64,000 bases of DNA from Styela clava (lineage: Eukaryota; Chordata; Ascidiacea; Stolidobranchia; Styelidae). The notes below the pieces were generated by a model that worked only from the letters and a program-made list of their open reading frames with translations, made no database searches and was not told where the DNA came from. Shown piece by piece: positions 36,564 to 49,520 of this stretch (position 1 is its first letter; the number at the start of each line of letters is the position of its first letter). The stretch lies in NCBI RefSeq assembly GCF_964204865.1, contig NC_135250.1, forward strand, positions 6,386,001 to 6,450,000. Reading direction: 5' to 3'. The position numbers and the translations under genes are program-made.

Positions 36564-39500
36564 CTAACGATGGGGCATTCTATTCAAAAATCGGCCAGGC
36601 ATGTTTTCTCCGCGACGAAATTTGGGTTTTAATTCATCATATAACATATCATAATATTCTTCCTCAAGCACAGCTGGGTGGGGTTGCCTGGGGCGGGATC
36701 GAAAGTCAACATCATGATTTTTATTCCATGACCCAGAAGGCCTTCGGACCGGGGGTCTCATACTGAATCTTTCGCCTGTGTGTGGACCCCGTGGGCGGAA
36801 GTTCCCACGGAATGGGGGTCTATGATCATTAGAACTAAAAGGGGGTCTTTGAGGGGCCCGAACACGGGGCTGAAATGATGGTCTCAATCCGGATTTAAAA
36901 TTGAAACCATCCTGCATTTTTGGTTCCTCCAAATGCCTTTTCTGAGGTGGAAAGTTGTTCCTAATTGGTGGGCCATGTAACTCATTAAAATTTGGCCGAA
37001 CAGTATCTGAATTATTAGAATTAACTTCATTTTGGTTGTTGAGTTCGTTGTGTTGTTCATGGTTTCGTTTTCCACTATTGCTATTCTCTTCCTCCACTAA
37101 TATTTCCTCTTCTTCAACGATGACTTCATCAGACATGGGTGCAAAGCTTGGAGTCTGTTCAGATGATTTTTTCCTGTAGATGCAAAAAGCAAGATAAATG
37201 AAACAATTTATATGATAATCTGAGATCAGCATTTTAATACGCAAAATACAAGTATAACAATTCTTTGTTCATAGATCATTAATCATCCTTGATTGAAAAA
37301 TTGTATGATATTAATCACAAATCAAGATAAATCAGTTTTGCAATAAAATCATTTTTTAGTCAAATCAGATAAATTCTTGATTTCATTAAATTTTGCTATT
37401 ATAGCCATATTCCATGCGGTTTCATCAAATCGCTAGCAAAACACAGCCTAGGACAAACCAAATGTCAATTAAAAGAGTATATGGTTTCAGTATTCAACAC
37501 CCCTACTAGCCTATGACGCATTTAAGGACATTTAAACTGCAATTTAATAATCTATAAATTCTTTATACTTGGATATAAAAACGACTTTCCATGCGTTTTT
37601 GTTTAGTTCATAACATACTCAACAATTCAAGTGGTTGATATATTCATTCATTCTGGATCACATTAAAATTATAGGATTAGTAATTTCTCCACTGATCACT
37701 TTCAGCAGTGTTCACAATAGCCCTTTCAAAAAGTCCTATCTCGATGTGAATTATTCACCATAGTGTTAAATATGTTATATTCATGCATCTTCATTGCTAG
37801 CTCAATATTCATGCTTATATTTTCTTTTTTAATCAAAGCCTTATTTTGTCTAAACAGCAAACCACACAATCGCCGCTGAATGCTGATTGGTGAAAGCATT
37901 ATGGGCAAACAAATTTTTTTTTGTGATTTTTCTGTGAGTTTAAACGACTTTGGCTCTGACTACAAGGAGAACATATATGCCAAACTACGACTTCACACCC
38001 CCACAAAATTTAATCCAGGTTTAGCTCGATATCTGCCTTGCTTGTTAGCTGCGTATGTATCGCATCTTACAAAATATACCAAGGGGGCCACAAAGCGGTT
38101 GGAGGAGGGCCACAATGTTAGGCACAGAGATGATTTAATATTTCCCTTTTCAAAAAAACTCTCCGTTCTCCCTAGTTTTATCATGTGATGAGGGTATTTC
38201 ACAGGATGTTTTAACTTTGTTGAGCCTGTATTAATAACGCTATAAATACCACTGAAATGATAAACAGAGGGCCATGATTGCTAAATGCCTCTGGACAAGG
38301 GCCACGATCCATAAAAGGTTGGGAGCCCCTGATATATAGTCTATATGAAAGTTGATTAGTATGGAAATTGCAATTGAATATGCAAACAGTTTAATCATAA
38401 TGTTAGTTTAATGGGCAGACTGATAATTTTGCATACTTTAATATATCCATAAACTGATTTGCGGGCTCTGCAGCCGAAGTAGGAGTTAAAGTTAATAAAT
38501 TGTCACGGCCAACTTCCTTCAAACTTTCAGTAAAATATTCAACTTCTTTTTCCGCAGTGAAATTGTCGTTCAAATCAATGTTTGTTGGACGCTTTCCTGA
38601 TTTTGACGTTCTGAATTTTTTAACAAATTTGTGTAAAAACTCCCGAAATTTGATCAAAAAAAGCCGAAAAATTGAATTCCTTAATTTTAGTAATTCAGAC
38701 AGAGTATGAAATTTCACATTTCTAAAATTCTAAATTGAGACTTCTACATGATTTTGCTTCTTTTTTCAGCGCTCCATAAGTATGTGTATTGTGTGCCCAT
38801 ATGAAGGTAACTAATTTTGTTCCCCTACTCTACATCAAGTTGTGTGGGACTGAAACCCATGGGCAGGGGGTATATTCACTTGGCTAACACAGACAGTCCC
38901 CGAACTAAAATAAAATTATGGCCTAACCCTAACCTGGTACACACACTACATGAGTATACTTTTTTCAGCTAAACAACTAAATTATGCAATGAAACAATTC
39001 TTGGCCTTTATTACTAAACTTTTTCATCTAATAGGATTGTTAACAAAGTCCTAGTTTTCTGAAACTAAGTAATGAACAGCCGATGTGCAAGGCCAACACA
39101 ATCCTGTGCAACAACCAGTCCAATTAAAAGAATAAATAGCTATTTCAGTATCGTTGGTTGGAGAATAATCCTGACCCATGGTTAAATGAGCCACAATCGC
39201 TCGGACTTGTATTATCATGTCATCTCTGACATCGGGATTCATTGACACCGTTACAACACACAAGATACAATGGAGCATAGGAAAGTCTATTTATGACACT
39301 ACCGAGGTTGGATCATGTTCTCTTCGAACAAGAATGATTCATGGACAAGTCACTCATTGTTATAGCTCACCTATAATCAGTATCACGGTCGCTAAGCTGA
39401 GAAGTTGACTGCTTTTGTTGATTGCTGTTTGTTGTCGAAGCTTTCTCTTGTGGCCAGGATGAATTGGATTGTGACTTCACAGTACTTGTTATGTTTTGAA

Positions 39501-42500
39501 TGGAATTCCAATCGATTCCTAAGTTTTGTAAAATATTTTTGCTTTTTGTTGGCGATGGCTGCGAAGCTGAAAAAGTTTTAGGAATTGTATTCATTCAAAT
39601 CGTTTTCACTAATAGTGTTGTGACATATAGGCTATTAAAGTAGTATGATTTAAAAATCAAAGGCTGAGTACTTAATATATATAAGGTCAAGGATATTAAA
39701 AGGCACCAAAAAGGCCTATTAATAAATATGTCCACGTCAGCTATAAACGATAATCGAAAAAACTATAAAAAATGCAAATTCATTCCATGGTAATCACATT
39801 CTTCATATTCGATTATGTCACTTTCATTTTTCTTGCGTGGGATTGGTTTTTAATGTATTTTTCTTATATAGGATGGGTTTTCAATCATGGTCTAATATCA
39901 TCTCACTTCTCTCAAATATTTTAAAATTTAATAGTAGGAACAAAATAAAAAACCAACCTGTGGTAGTAGTAGCAGTATCCCAATCATTTTGTGGTATTTC
40001 GTTTGCTTGTGACAATACTGTGTTAGTTTTCTGTCCCATGAACTGGGTTAAAAAATTCAACGCATCACCACTGAATGAAGGAGGCGGCAATAAAGATTCT
40101 TTTTGGACAGGTGACGTTTTCTAGAATGGAATACGTAGTGAACTTTATACTAATGTAATTAAAAAATTCTCGTGCCACAGAGTGTGGGGTTTCACAAACT
40201 GGGTCCTTCTTCCCACAAGGGGGCTGGGGGCCATGGACTGTTCTTTGGTAATTCCTTGACTGTAATGCATTTATTCTTTTGCTTTGTTTGTTGGGTTTTC
40301 ACTATAAAATATTAGGTACTCCTGAAGTATGCAAACCGAGATGTCACATAACCTGAACCCAAATGGGTTCAGGTTGTGCGCCATCTTGGTGCACATACTT
40401 CAGGAGGTCCAAATATGGTGCATAAAATTACTGATATGTAAATATGTTGAAAGCAAAATAGGTATTTTTATAAAAGAGCGAGTGTTTGATTTGGAAAGGG
40501 GCCACAAATGATGCAAGTTTGAGAATAAATGCTAAAAGCCAATATTATAAATTTCATTCCTTATCGAAATACAAATAAAACATGACATTACCATTAGCGC
40601 GGATTGAAAATTTTCCCCATCAGATAAAAGTTCATCCTGAACAGGCGTTGAGCTACCATCAAGCACTAGATGAAGATTTCCCATAAAACTTCTATTTTGC
40701 GACGGAGCAGTGAGGCGATTTCCCGATCCTCCGATAACGGGTATTGTATTTTGCCATGATTCATCTTCGATTGTTGTTGCCGTGGAAACATACTTGTCGT
40801 TTTGCCAGGAAGATTGTGATGTAATGATAGATGGAGAATTTGTTCTTATTATGTCATCATGGCTTGATTGCGGCAATGTGATTTGGCGATCATCACTATC
40901 CGTCACTAAGTTACCACCGGACGCAAATTGTTCGACATTTTCCGTTTTCGATGAAGAATCTTTTTTTGTTGAAATATTAGTTATAGAATCTGTGTCACTT
41001 TCGCTTCCTGTATTCTCGAGTCGTGTGGATAAATTAACTTTAGCGTTCCCGCTAAAAAGGTCAGCGAGTCTTGATTCGAGACTCTGATGGCGAGGGGGGC
41101 TCGATATATTCAGTTCTGGTGACCCTTCCGGGGAGGGGGGAGAGGCGGATGGGGTACTGATTTTAGAATCGAAACCCGTTTTTATTGAGCCATTGAAGGA
41201 AATAGGAAAGTTGGTTTTTGTTGGAGTGGATTGGATAGATGATTTTGGAATTGGCAATTCTTGTTTGAAGATAGATACTGAAGTGGATGCTCCTCTCATA
41301 CCTGGTCTCTTGATAAGCGTTCCACTTGGCTGTTTGATTGTTGTTTTTATCTGAAAAACAAGATTTATAATGATACTTAGTGGATTGGAATTAGTTAAAG
41401 CCAAAGGTTCTTTCATTTTTTTAAGAAAATTTGTTCAAAAAAGGTTACACTCACTCACTCAAGGAGATTTATCTTAGAGTGAAGTTGCGAGTGATCAATA
41501 AAACGGGAGAGCAACTGAAACTATAAGAATTTATAGCTGACATGGGCAACTACGGCCCCAGGCCAAATCCGACCCGTTGGGTAATTAAATCTGGCCCTCC
41601 TGATGCTGCCACAATCAAACTAACGGTGTAACTGACTTACAAATTGCTCAAGATCTATGCTGTGTGCTATCTATGGCCATACAAAACGAATCAAATAACC
41701 CGATATATTGCAATCTTTCATTTTTTCATTTATGAAAAACCTATTTCAGACACCGTGAATTCGTGAAACATTTAGAATAAATAAGTAAACAAAACAAATA
41801 ACTCACAATAGGCGTGACAACAACAGATGCCGCTATTGTGGTTGGCCTGATTGGATTTTGTCTCATTGTGTTGGTATCCACGGCAACTATTTTAGAAGGT
41901 TTGCTGAAAAAATTATCACAATATTATATATAAACGTAAGTAACTATATTAAATAGAAAAATATCCAGTAAAATACAAATCATTGACAACATAAATCCAT
42001 GTGTGTGTGTGAAAATAAAAAAACATATCACATACTTTCCTAGTTCTTGATCAGAATCCGACATATCCATATCCGCAACATCATTATACGTTGGTGATTC
42101 TTGGGGAGGAGTTTGTGGAGAAAATTTTAGTTTTACTTGATCGAGTAACTTCTTCATCTTACTGACGCGAGCATCAAAACTTTGGTATGCCTGAAGATAA
42201 AAGATGAAAATAACAGCGGAGAAAATATATGTTTACAAATACGAAATACTCATTTAAATCGAGATATACATTTCGTGAGTGTGGTGGGCTGGTTGTTGAA
42301 CGTTAGACTTCACTGTGATCGTGATGGAATCATAGGTCAAATATCTTGTGTTCATATTCCATGCCCACCCACTCAGTATTCACGCAGCGAATAAGCATCG
42401 TATAATTTTACTCATTTCCCCTCAGAGTACACAGGCCATGGTCATAGGGCCTTGTTTCCATGATTTACTACACATGACGGTATCGGTAATTTCTTTCGCT

Positions 42501-45500
42501 TGTGATGCACACACAAATGCGACAACGTCAAATATCATACTCAAGAGTGGAAATATTACAGATTCACAGTGTGTGAACGCAGACTCGTTATTGTTCCTCT
42601 TTTCGGGTATTCATTGGACGCTCCAGAAGTGTGTGTACTGTGTACCAATATGGAGGTAACTAACTTTGTTCGTCTACTTTACATCAAGTTTTGTAAAAGG
42701 ACTAAAGCCTATAGACAGGGGATATTTTACTTGGCTAACACAGACAGTCTCCAAACGGGTAATAGAACTAAAATAAGGAAAATCGGAATAAAATTATGCC
42801 CTAACCTGGTACACACACCACTGGAGTACCATTTATTGCCTTGTCCCTTTCGCCACTCAATAAGCAGACTCTGAAAATCAGGCTAAAAGATTGGGTCCAA
42901 AAATCAGCATATTAGCCAGAAAATATGATATTTTTGATAGTGGAATAAAGTTCTTCAACTTTCTAGAACAAGACTAGTTGGGTTGCTATGACTGTATAGC
43001 GTTCTATTAGTCACTTTGTACAAAAAAACAACAAGGAAAATGACACATTACAAAGTACTTACATTAACAACAATTTTTGCCTCATGGTATTGCGCTCTAT
43101 AAAACATAGCTCCTTGTGTTAAACTGTCAACAAGTTTTTTCCTTTCTTCGACATATTGTTCATACTCGCTCATAAAACGTTCAATATTCATAGCAGATTC
43201 TTCAAAATTTCTCGAAAATATTTCACCACCAACTTTGTCTGTTAAATAAAGATATTTTTCAGATTAACAGAAATTTTAGCTCTCCAGAAGTGTGTGTATT
43301 GCCCACTTTACATCAAGTTGTGTAAAGGGACTAAAACCTATGGGCAGGGAGTATATATTCACATGGCTAACACAAACAGTCCATAAACTCGTAATAGAAA
43401 TAAAATAAGGAAAATCAGAATAAAATTACGGCCTAACCCTAACCTGAAAATTCAGATTATAATATTATTGAATTTGAAGATTCATTAAGATGAAAATTGG
43501 CATTACAGAAAAGTTACGCCCTCCAGGAGAAATTTGACTCCTAGTTTGGGTTGTAAAAAATTTGACTTCGACTTCAGCTTCGATGAAATCAAATTTTGAT
43601 AACGAAACCTTTTGCTATGTTGGCCTTCTTAAATAGACAGTCAAGAACACACATTCAACTAATGCTTTTTGAGTTTCAATGGGAAATTCGGACTTCTTAT
43701 CACTATCGAAAGTCTGGAATCCAGACTCGGGCTCCAGTGAAAACACACCAAACTCTGACTCCTGAACATATAAACCTACCTTTTAATTTATGAATATCAT
43801 CTGAACATGAAGCATCAACTCGCACATTTTTCAAATGTTTTTCATCAAATAGAACAATGTCTTCTCTCTTCTTGAAGGCAGATATTGAATCCATTAATAC
43901 AGATGGCTGTAAAAATTTATAAAAAAAAAAAAAATAAACAATATTTTAGAAATCAGTAAAAATAACATAATCTCTCTCCACAATGTTATTTTCATTTATT
44001 ACATAGTTTTGAGTCCCGCTTTCATAAAATTGTATTATACCGATGATTCATGGTAGTGGTCATATCGAAAAAACATCAATGGCTATAAAGCAAGACAGCT
44101 TCGCAGTCATGCACCAAAGGCACAATAAACATTCAAACGACCGCTTCACCTTATACTCTGCTAAGAGTTTTTGTCTCAGTTTATCAGGAGGCCTGTTTGT
44201 TAGCAGTGCAGCATGAAGCTGATCAATAATTTCAGTGTCGTAAATGTTACGACTGCTCCATACATTTAAAACTCTTTCAACTCCTGGTAATATAGTCTTG
44301 TCTCTGCAATTGAATGAGAAAACAAAATTGAAACTTTGAAAATATTCATCAATATATATATATATAGAAGGATGATTCATCTCGAATCTGGTATATAATA
44401 TTTTGTATTGGACTAATTTTAAATATTGAATTTGAAAAACAAAATAAAATTCCAACTTTTAATCACAATATTCAGATGTGAAAAAAATCTTCCAAACCTC
44501 AATTTTGAATAAAAATACAGCATTTAAAGCTTGGTTTCGCTAGATAATATTAATATTTTCCTGACGAACAATTCAGCAAAAATAGTTCAAAGTCCCTCAA
44601 ATTATAGCAAAATAAAATAAAACGAAATATGTCCAAAAACGCACTCGACTTAAATTACTTACAATTCAAATAGATTTTAATATTTTTATAGAACCTTGCA
44701 ACGTTTCATAATAAAGAGGTCAAAAAAATGAGGCAAGATAATGAATGCATTACAGTCTAGAAATAAAAAAAATCTGTCAATTTATTTCCAATTGATGTAT
44801 TCATTGCAAATGGTGCCTAGTTGAAGGCATTTCTTTGTAGCCCACAAGGAATCGCTCTGTATCTGCTCTGAGGGCACAGGGACCAGCTTAAGAAACTGTG
44901 GGCTGGCCCATCAATATTCAATTATTCCTACACCATTACAAACAAATAATTCATCACAAATAAAATATGATATAAGTTGTTAGTGTTACAATGATTTCAC
45001 GACCATTCTATGATCTCTATTCAACTATTAATAAGGAATGTTGTTCTGAATTTTTTTTTTCCATTAATCTTGGCTCAAAAACATTAGACTATCTTTTATA
45101 ATAACTAACAGACAGTTGATTTTACCTCAGAAATGCAATAGCTTCAGGCAAGATATTTGCAAAATAGTCTTTGAAAACATCAGCTTTCTTTCGTCCACAA
45201 GATTGTATGACATCGTTTGCAAGATACCATAAAGTTAATCGGTGTTTCGTATTGGCTAAAACAAAATATTGACCAGGTTAAATCTAGAAATCATCAAATA
45301 CTACAGTAATTTTTTATTCTGAGGAATTGAACAGTGACCTATTTAGATCATGCTTCCTTCGCCAGACTGTCTCGTAAAAAAAGGGCTTGTATTTATCGTG
45401 TCTTTAAACATCGGGAGAAGTCTGTGTGGCTAATTGTATTTAATGCAATAGCTCATCAATCCATTTAATATCAGACTATGCTACACGATACAAAAGTGAC

Positions 45501-46147
45501 ATACCTGTCGACGTACCTACAAATCTAACGTACAAAACAAAGTACTTAACGTACAAACAATTCAGCAAGGGTATACACCATATGTGTATAGGTGATATGC
45601 GTACGCCATATAAGCAGTCTTATCGTTTTCTTTTTCTTCGAAATAAATACAAAAATCCTATCAAGTGATAAATAACATTCAGACGTTATACTGTTATAGG
45701 ACAGTAGGATACTGGGATAGAACGAGACTCATATAACTTATACACTGATATATGGGAAGTTGTCCTAAACATCTTGACTCGGCTATTTGCTACAGTGCCA
45801 AGAGGTGAAAAATTACAATAGTTCACTGCAATACCACAGTTTTTGTATTACAGTATTCGGTATTACAAAGTTCCTAAGGTTTTAGGTGTTGCTTATATAA
45901 TTTCTGAATTTATTGAGCAAGGATGAAAAACTTCACTTTGGTACAATAGCTGATATAGGCTACTATACAATGCTACATTATCAAAGTACGTACATGTTTT
46001 CAATATTTCCAGCCATGTGTTTACAATCAATTCACAATGTACTTTATGGTGAATTATCCACAATGAAAACATCGGAATGCTGTCTTGTGTGTTTGCAACA
46101 TTCTTCAATTTTTTCGTCAACGATTCGATGCTCAGTTTCTTAGACAT
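36564..46147 (-). CDS. RPRD2: RPRD2-like CTD-interacting protein, 12 coding exons
   Basis: RPRD proteins bind the RNA polymerase II C-terminal domain through a CID and help control its phosphorylation. Exons (high to low): 46147-45994, 45255-45126, 44303-44150, 43906-43780, 43238-43063, 42190-42036, 41903-41807, 41350-40592, 40120-39958, 39566-39371, 38610-38437, 37173-36564. All phases agree, giving 964 residues. The CID covers about residues 5-135 ([36 protein letters not shown]). A coiled-coil RPRD region follows ([19 protein letters not shown]). An acidic [15 protein letters not shown] then matches the RPRD2-specific VEDMELSD block, and a long Ser/Pro-rich disordered middle follows. The last exon ends in an Arg/Pro/Phe-rich tail ([19 protein letters not shown]) like that of human RPRD2, which separates it from the short RPRD1A/B. 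It is shorter than the roughly 1,460-residue human protein. An in-frame ATG at 46160-46162 is an alternative start. Confidence 0.9.
38040..38340. mobile_element. hAT-type remnant in an RPRD2 intron
   Basis: Repeated GGGGGCCACAAAGCGGTTGG, AGGGCCACAATG and AAGGGCCACGATCC motifs end in GGTTGGGAGCCCCTGA, the typical look of internal and terminal sequence of non-autonomous hAT elements. No target duplication was resolved. Confidence 0.4.
38771..38957 (+). mobile_element. MITE, GTGTGTAC-terminal family, copy B
   Basis: It begins GCTCCATAAGTATGTGTATT and ends near ACCTGGTACACACACTACAT. It carries the internal CATCAAGTTGTGTGGGACTG and CTAACACAGACAG blocks shared with the other copies. It lies in an RPRD2 intron. 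Confidence 0.7.
40317..40410. mobile_element. Palindromic MITE, GTGCACCAAGATGGCGCAC family, copy 3
   Basis: The ends CTCCTGAAGTATG and CATACTTCAGGAG are perfect inverses. The core is the self-complementary ACCTGAACCCAAATGGGTTC region. It is in an RPRD2 intron. Confidence 0.75.
41440..41640. repeat. Dispersed repeat and hAT-like end in an RPRD2 intron
   Basis: The CACTCACTCAAGGAGATTTA to ACTGAAACTA stretch (41451-41524) recurs at about 46510-46560. Directly after it, GGGCAACTACGGCCCCAGG resembles the terminal part of hAT-type elements (GGGCAACTACGGCCCGC class). Confidence 0.4.
42620..42828 (+). mobile_element. MITE, GTGTGTAC-terminal family, copy C (most complete)
   Basis: The ends CTCCAGAAGTGTGTGTAC and GTACACACACCACTGGAG are imperfect inverses of about 18 bp. 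The length is 209 bp. It sits in an RPRD2 intron; plus-strand frames across it are not genes. Confidence 0.75.
43280..43446 (+). mobile_element. MITE, GTGTGTAC-terminal family, copy D, 3' truncated
   Basis: It has an intact left end (CTCCAGAAGTGTGTGTATTG) and the shared internal blocks, but ends after CCTAACCCTAACCTG, before the right terminus. It also lacks about 40 bp near the left end. Confidence 0.65.
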
Positions 46148-46556
46148 GATGTTTGCTAACACTGCATTAGTATTGTATTGTTCTGTTCATATGCGAATGC
46201 AATATTCACAAGGTTGTAAGAAATAATCCGGAAAACAGATTCACATCCAGGATGTCGGCTAGTTCCGCAGAAATTACAAAACACGCAGCGGCAACTAAAC
46301 AAGTTCCCACTCGACGTCTCCGCCAAGTGGCTATAAAATTAATTAGGATTTCCATGGGGAGACGAAGTCGATAAAACGAAACAATTATATGGCGTACCCA
46401 ACGACTGGGCGTACCACAACCCCTCATCCGGTGACCGTACTAGTCTATGTAGGGTATGACTGTGTATATTTCTTTCATAAGGAACTTTACCCAAGGAAGA
46501 TCACGCGCACTCACTCAAAGATTGATCTCTGAACGAAGTTACGAAAGCTACTGAAA
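46148..46556. promoter_or_regulatory. 5' flank of the RPRD2-like gene, with a dispersed repeat
   Basis: The proximal part must hold the promoter; no core element could be named. From about 46330 the sequence resembles the outer left flank of the 31.7 kb element (GTCGATAAAACG, ATATGGCG, CGTACCAC), and 46510-46560 matches 41451-41524. Confidence 0.35.
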
Positions 46557-46564
46557 CTAAAAAC

Positions 46565-47457
46565 CAGGGGTGGGCAAATATTTTTAGTATAAGTGTAGCG
46601 GCCATGAGTCTAAACAGTGACTTAGAGCATTAAACCCTGACCATTTTGGTGTTGGCGGGATCTCTTTCGGCGTGAACCGCTTGGAGGTAGGACGTATAAA
46701 TTTGTATCTTAACCAATCGGGGGGGGGGGGGGGGGGTAGTATTATTAATTAGGCGTAGTTTAAATTTACATCATATAATTCTATTTTCCTGTTCCGTATA
46801 GTTATTATTGGTCCCTCCTGTGTAATAGCACTGTATTTTACCGGATTACTGTTTGACAACTATTTCATCATTATTTGACTACTATTTTGACTCAACAATA
46901 AATATCTTTGGACAATCATTTCGAACTTTGAAAGGAACTCAGACAGTACCGCGTCATCAAAATAAAGTGCCTGTACGATCTATTTATTCCAATCACCCTA
47001 ACGAGCACATCGCCATCGTATGGTGCTGAGCCGTTATAATAAGAGCCGCATGAAGCAAGTCAGAAATGTGTGAGAGCCGCATAATTTGTGAAATTACTAA
47101 TATTAGAGCTCATTAAGTCATTTTGCATTGCAACTGTTACATTGGTACTCATTCTCGCGATGCACCTTTTTGTAGTGCGCGCGAAATCGGCGTTTGACTA
47201 TTAGTCTCTTCTTGTTTTTGAAATCCGATACTGCGGCAGCATCAGCAATATTTTTTTTTCACAAAATCACAGTCAGTGTATGAGTGCTTAACACGAGAAA
47301 CATTTCATGATACAACTAAACTTGCTCCAGCTACCGCTTAATAAAATTTAAAAAAAACTGTTACACTCCAGTTTCTCTTAGTTATATTTGGATATCATTA
47401 ATGCTAGCGTGAAGAGCCACACTAAATCTCTGGCGAGCCGCGGTTTGCCCACCGTTG
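46565..47457. mobile_element. Non-autonomous hAT element, 893 bp, with 8-bp target duplication
   Basis: The left terminus CAGGGGTGGGCAAATA and right terminus GGTTTGCCCACCGTTG are imperfect inverses typical of hAT. The flanks are CTAAAAAC (46557-46564) and CTATAAAC (47458-47465), an 8-bp direct repeat with one mismatch, as expected for hAT. Inside are an 18-G run (46719-46736) and repeated GAGCCGCAT motifs. No transposase frame is present. It is inserted in an older dispersed repeat upstream of the RPRD2-like gene. Confidence 0.8.
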
Positions 47458-49520
47458 CTATAAACATTATACGTAGTGTAGAATTGTGCATGGTAAATTC
47501 TGATTGACGTGGGACGTAAAGATCACATTAGACCAATTTATCGTTTTTAAATACATTTTCGTTTCCATCATCGTTTAGTTAGTGCAATAACAATTTCCGT
47601 TACGTGATTTGTAATGAGAAAAACATTAGAATATATTACTAGTTACTATTTATCCCAGTGAAGTAAAACCGAGAGGACGATTTATTCTGATGAGAAATCA
47701 TTACCTTTCGTTTATTTATCAGTCAAGGTTAGATATGGGAAAAGCTAACCAAACGGCGCTTTCATCAGTAATATTCAAAATTGCGAAATGCGCGACTAAT
47801 TCAACAACAAACAAAATCCAAAGAAGGAATCAATTTGCTTCATTAGAAATAAACATCTCTGTCTAAACATCTCTGGGAACTTAAGATAGTACTAAAATTA
47901 GACATTTGTAAAATATAAAATTCTAGAATTTAAATCTACAAATTAACTGAAAATGTTAATTGAGTAAATTGACAGCAGTGTCAGGTCTTAGAAATAATTG
48001 TATTTTCGAGGAGTATATGTATGTATAATGTATGTATATTGAATTGTAGACGACAGTTTTATTTGATATATATTGTCTGCTACACGTTCAATAAAAAAAA
48101 AAATATTTTCTGTATTATACGAAACTTTCGGGGAACGATAAGTTTTACTATACAAACGCATACTGGGCAAAGACTATTTAAGTCGTGAGCAACCATCAAA
48201 AAAGATTTGCTGTAATGCGAGATGCGATCCGTCAGCCGGATTCCTAGCTGTCTTTTTTATCCTCCAAATCTGATTATCTTTTGCAAAAAACTTAAACAAT
48301 ATTATTCATTTATTTTAAATTTATAAATAAATTGATTCAAATTGGACGATATTTCTAGCAGATATCTCGCTATGAATTCTTCCATTATTTGAAGGTTTGA
48401 GTGGCTAGTTTGAATCTGAATATAGTTGTCCTATTTTTTATTTTATTTTTTTCTAGACTTCCTGTCCATAACAAAGGTCAAGGCGATTTTGATTAGATAA
48501 AACGTCTGGCATCCGTGGTTCTAGAAAATCGTTTTTAATTTGATAATCCAGCACCTTTGTCCCCACACCGCTAGACTTCGCAATAAATCCAAATAGACTA
48601 TTGAATTAAGAACGATTTTCCATCATCGACAATTCCTTATCTGTCACAATATCATTTTCTAAACACAATACGCGTTCTGTTTCATTGTGATCCATATTCC
48701 GCAATTTGCGGAAGGCTATCAGGGCAGTGCTTGAAGTTTATCATCCGGTACTTACTGTACCGGTAGCCTACTGTATATGCGAGCAACCTGAACAAAGCGA
48801 GTGAATTTTCCTCAAATTGTTCTGTTATTGATGAGACTAACAGAATAGCTGCGTCTTGTTCTAAATTTTAGATTCATTCCAGCAGTTATATTTTAATTAA
48901 CATAATCAATCACATTTTGCGGCATTTTTTTCCGAATACGACTAAGCAAACAGTTACTGCAAAGATAAGATAGACGCTTAGAGACTTTATAGATAGACAA
49001 AACTGGCATCTTTACGTGCAACGGGCAACCGACTGACCGATGAAAAATTATTTGAACTGTTTATAGATCAATCGCTTTCGATGTCACCCTGACTTCAAAA
49101 GTTACAAACAGCTTGTCACAAATATCGTTGGAGTTTTCATTCAAATATGATAGTTTAATCGATTGCAATCTATTTAGTTGTGCGTTCAACTTATTCAGAC
49201 TCCGGCATTCAGTTGTTTCTGTTATTCAATGGTTCTTTTTGTGACAGGATGCATATTGGGGTATGATTAGAATATACGTGCACATAGAGTGCTTCGTTGT
49301 TTGTTTGCTACAGCTCTTAAAATATGACTGCAGTTACACTGTAGAAGGCGTTTAACATTATAGAGAATGAAGGGCAAATGCCCTTTTTTAGGCATTCCAA
49401 AAATATTCAGAATTACTGTCATCTATCAAAATACGACCTTGGAATTTAATCGAATTTTCAAACAAGAGAGCTATGCTCAAATATATGGACACGTAGCGCC
49501 ACGCAATAATTTTGATTACG
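47458..49520. other. Gene-poor stretch, nothing supported
   Basis: A+T-rich with short frames only. No splice-supported exon, RNA gene or clear mobile element was recognised. Confidence 0.35.

Noticed and set aside
39051-39278. 75-codon minus-strand frame between RPRD2 exons
   Set aside because: The exons on both sides (39566-39371 and 38610-38437) join in phase without it, and its Cys-rich product does not fit the protein.
40710-41087. 125-codon plus-strand frame
   Set aside because: It is antisense to the large Ser/Pro-rich exon of the RPRD2-like gene, whose phases match on both sides.
42348-42874. Two plus-strand frames of about 100 codons
   Set aside because: They run across an RPRD2 intron and the MITE at 42620; no domain or splice support.
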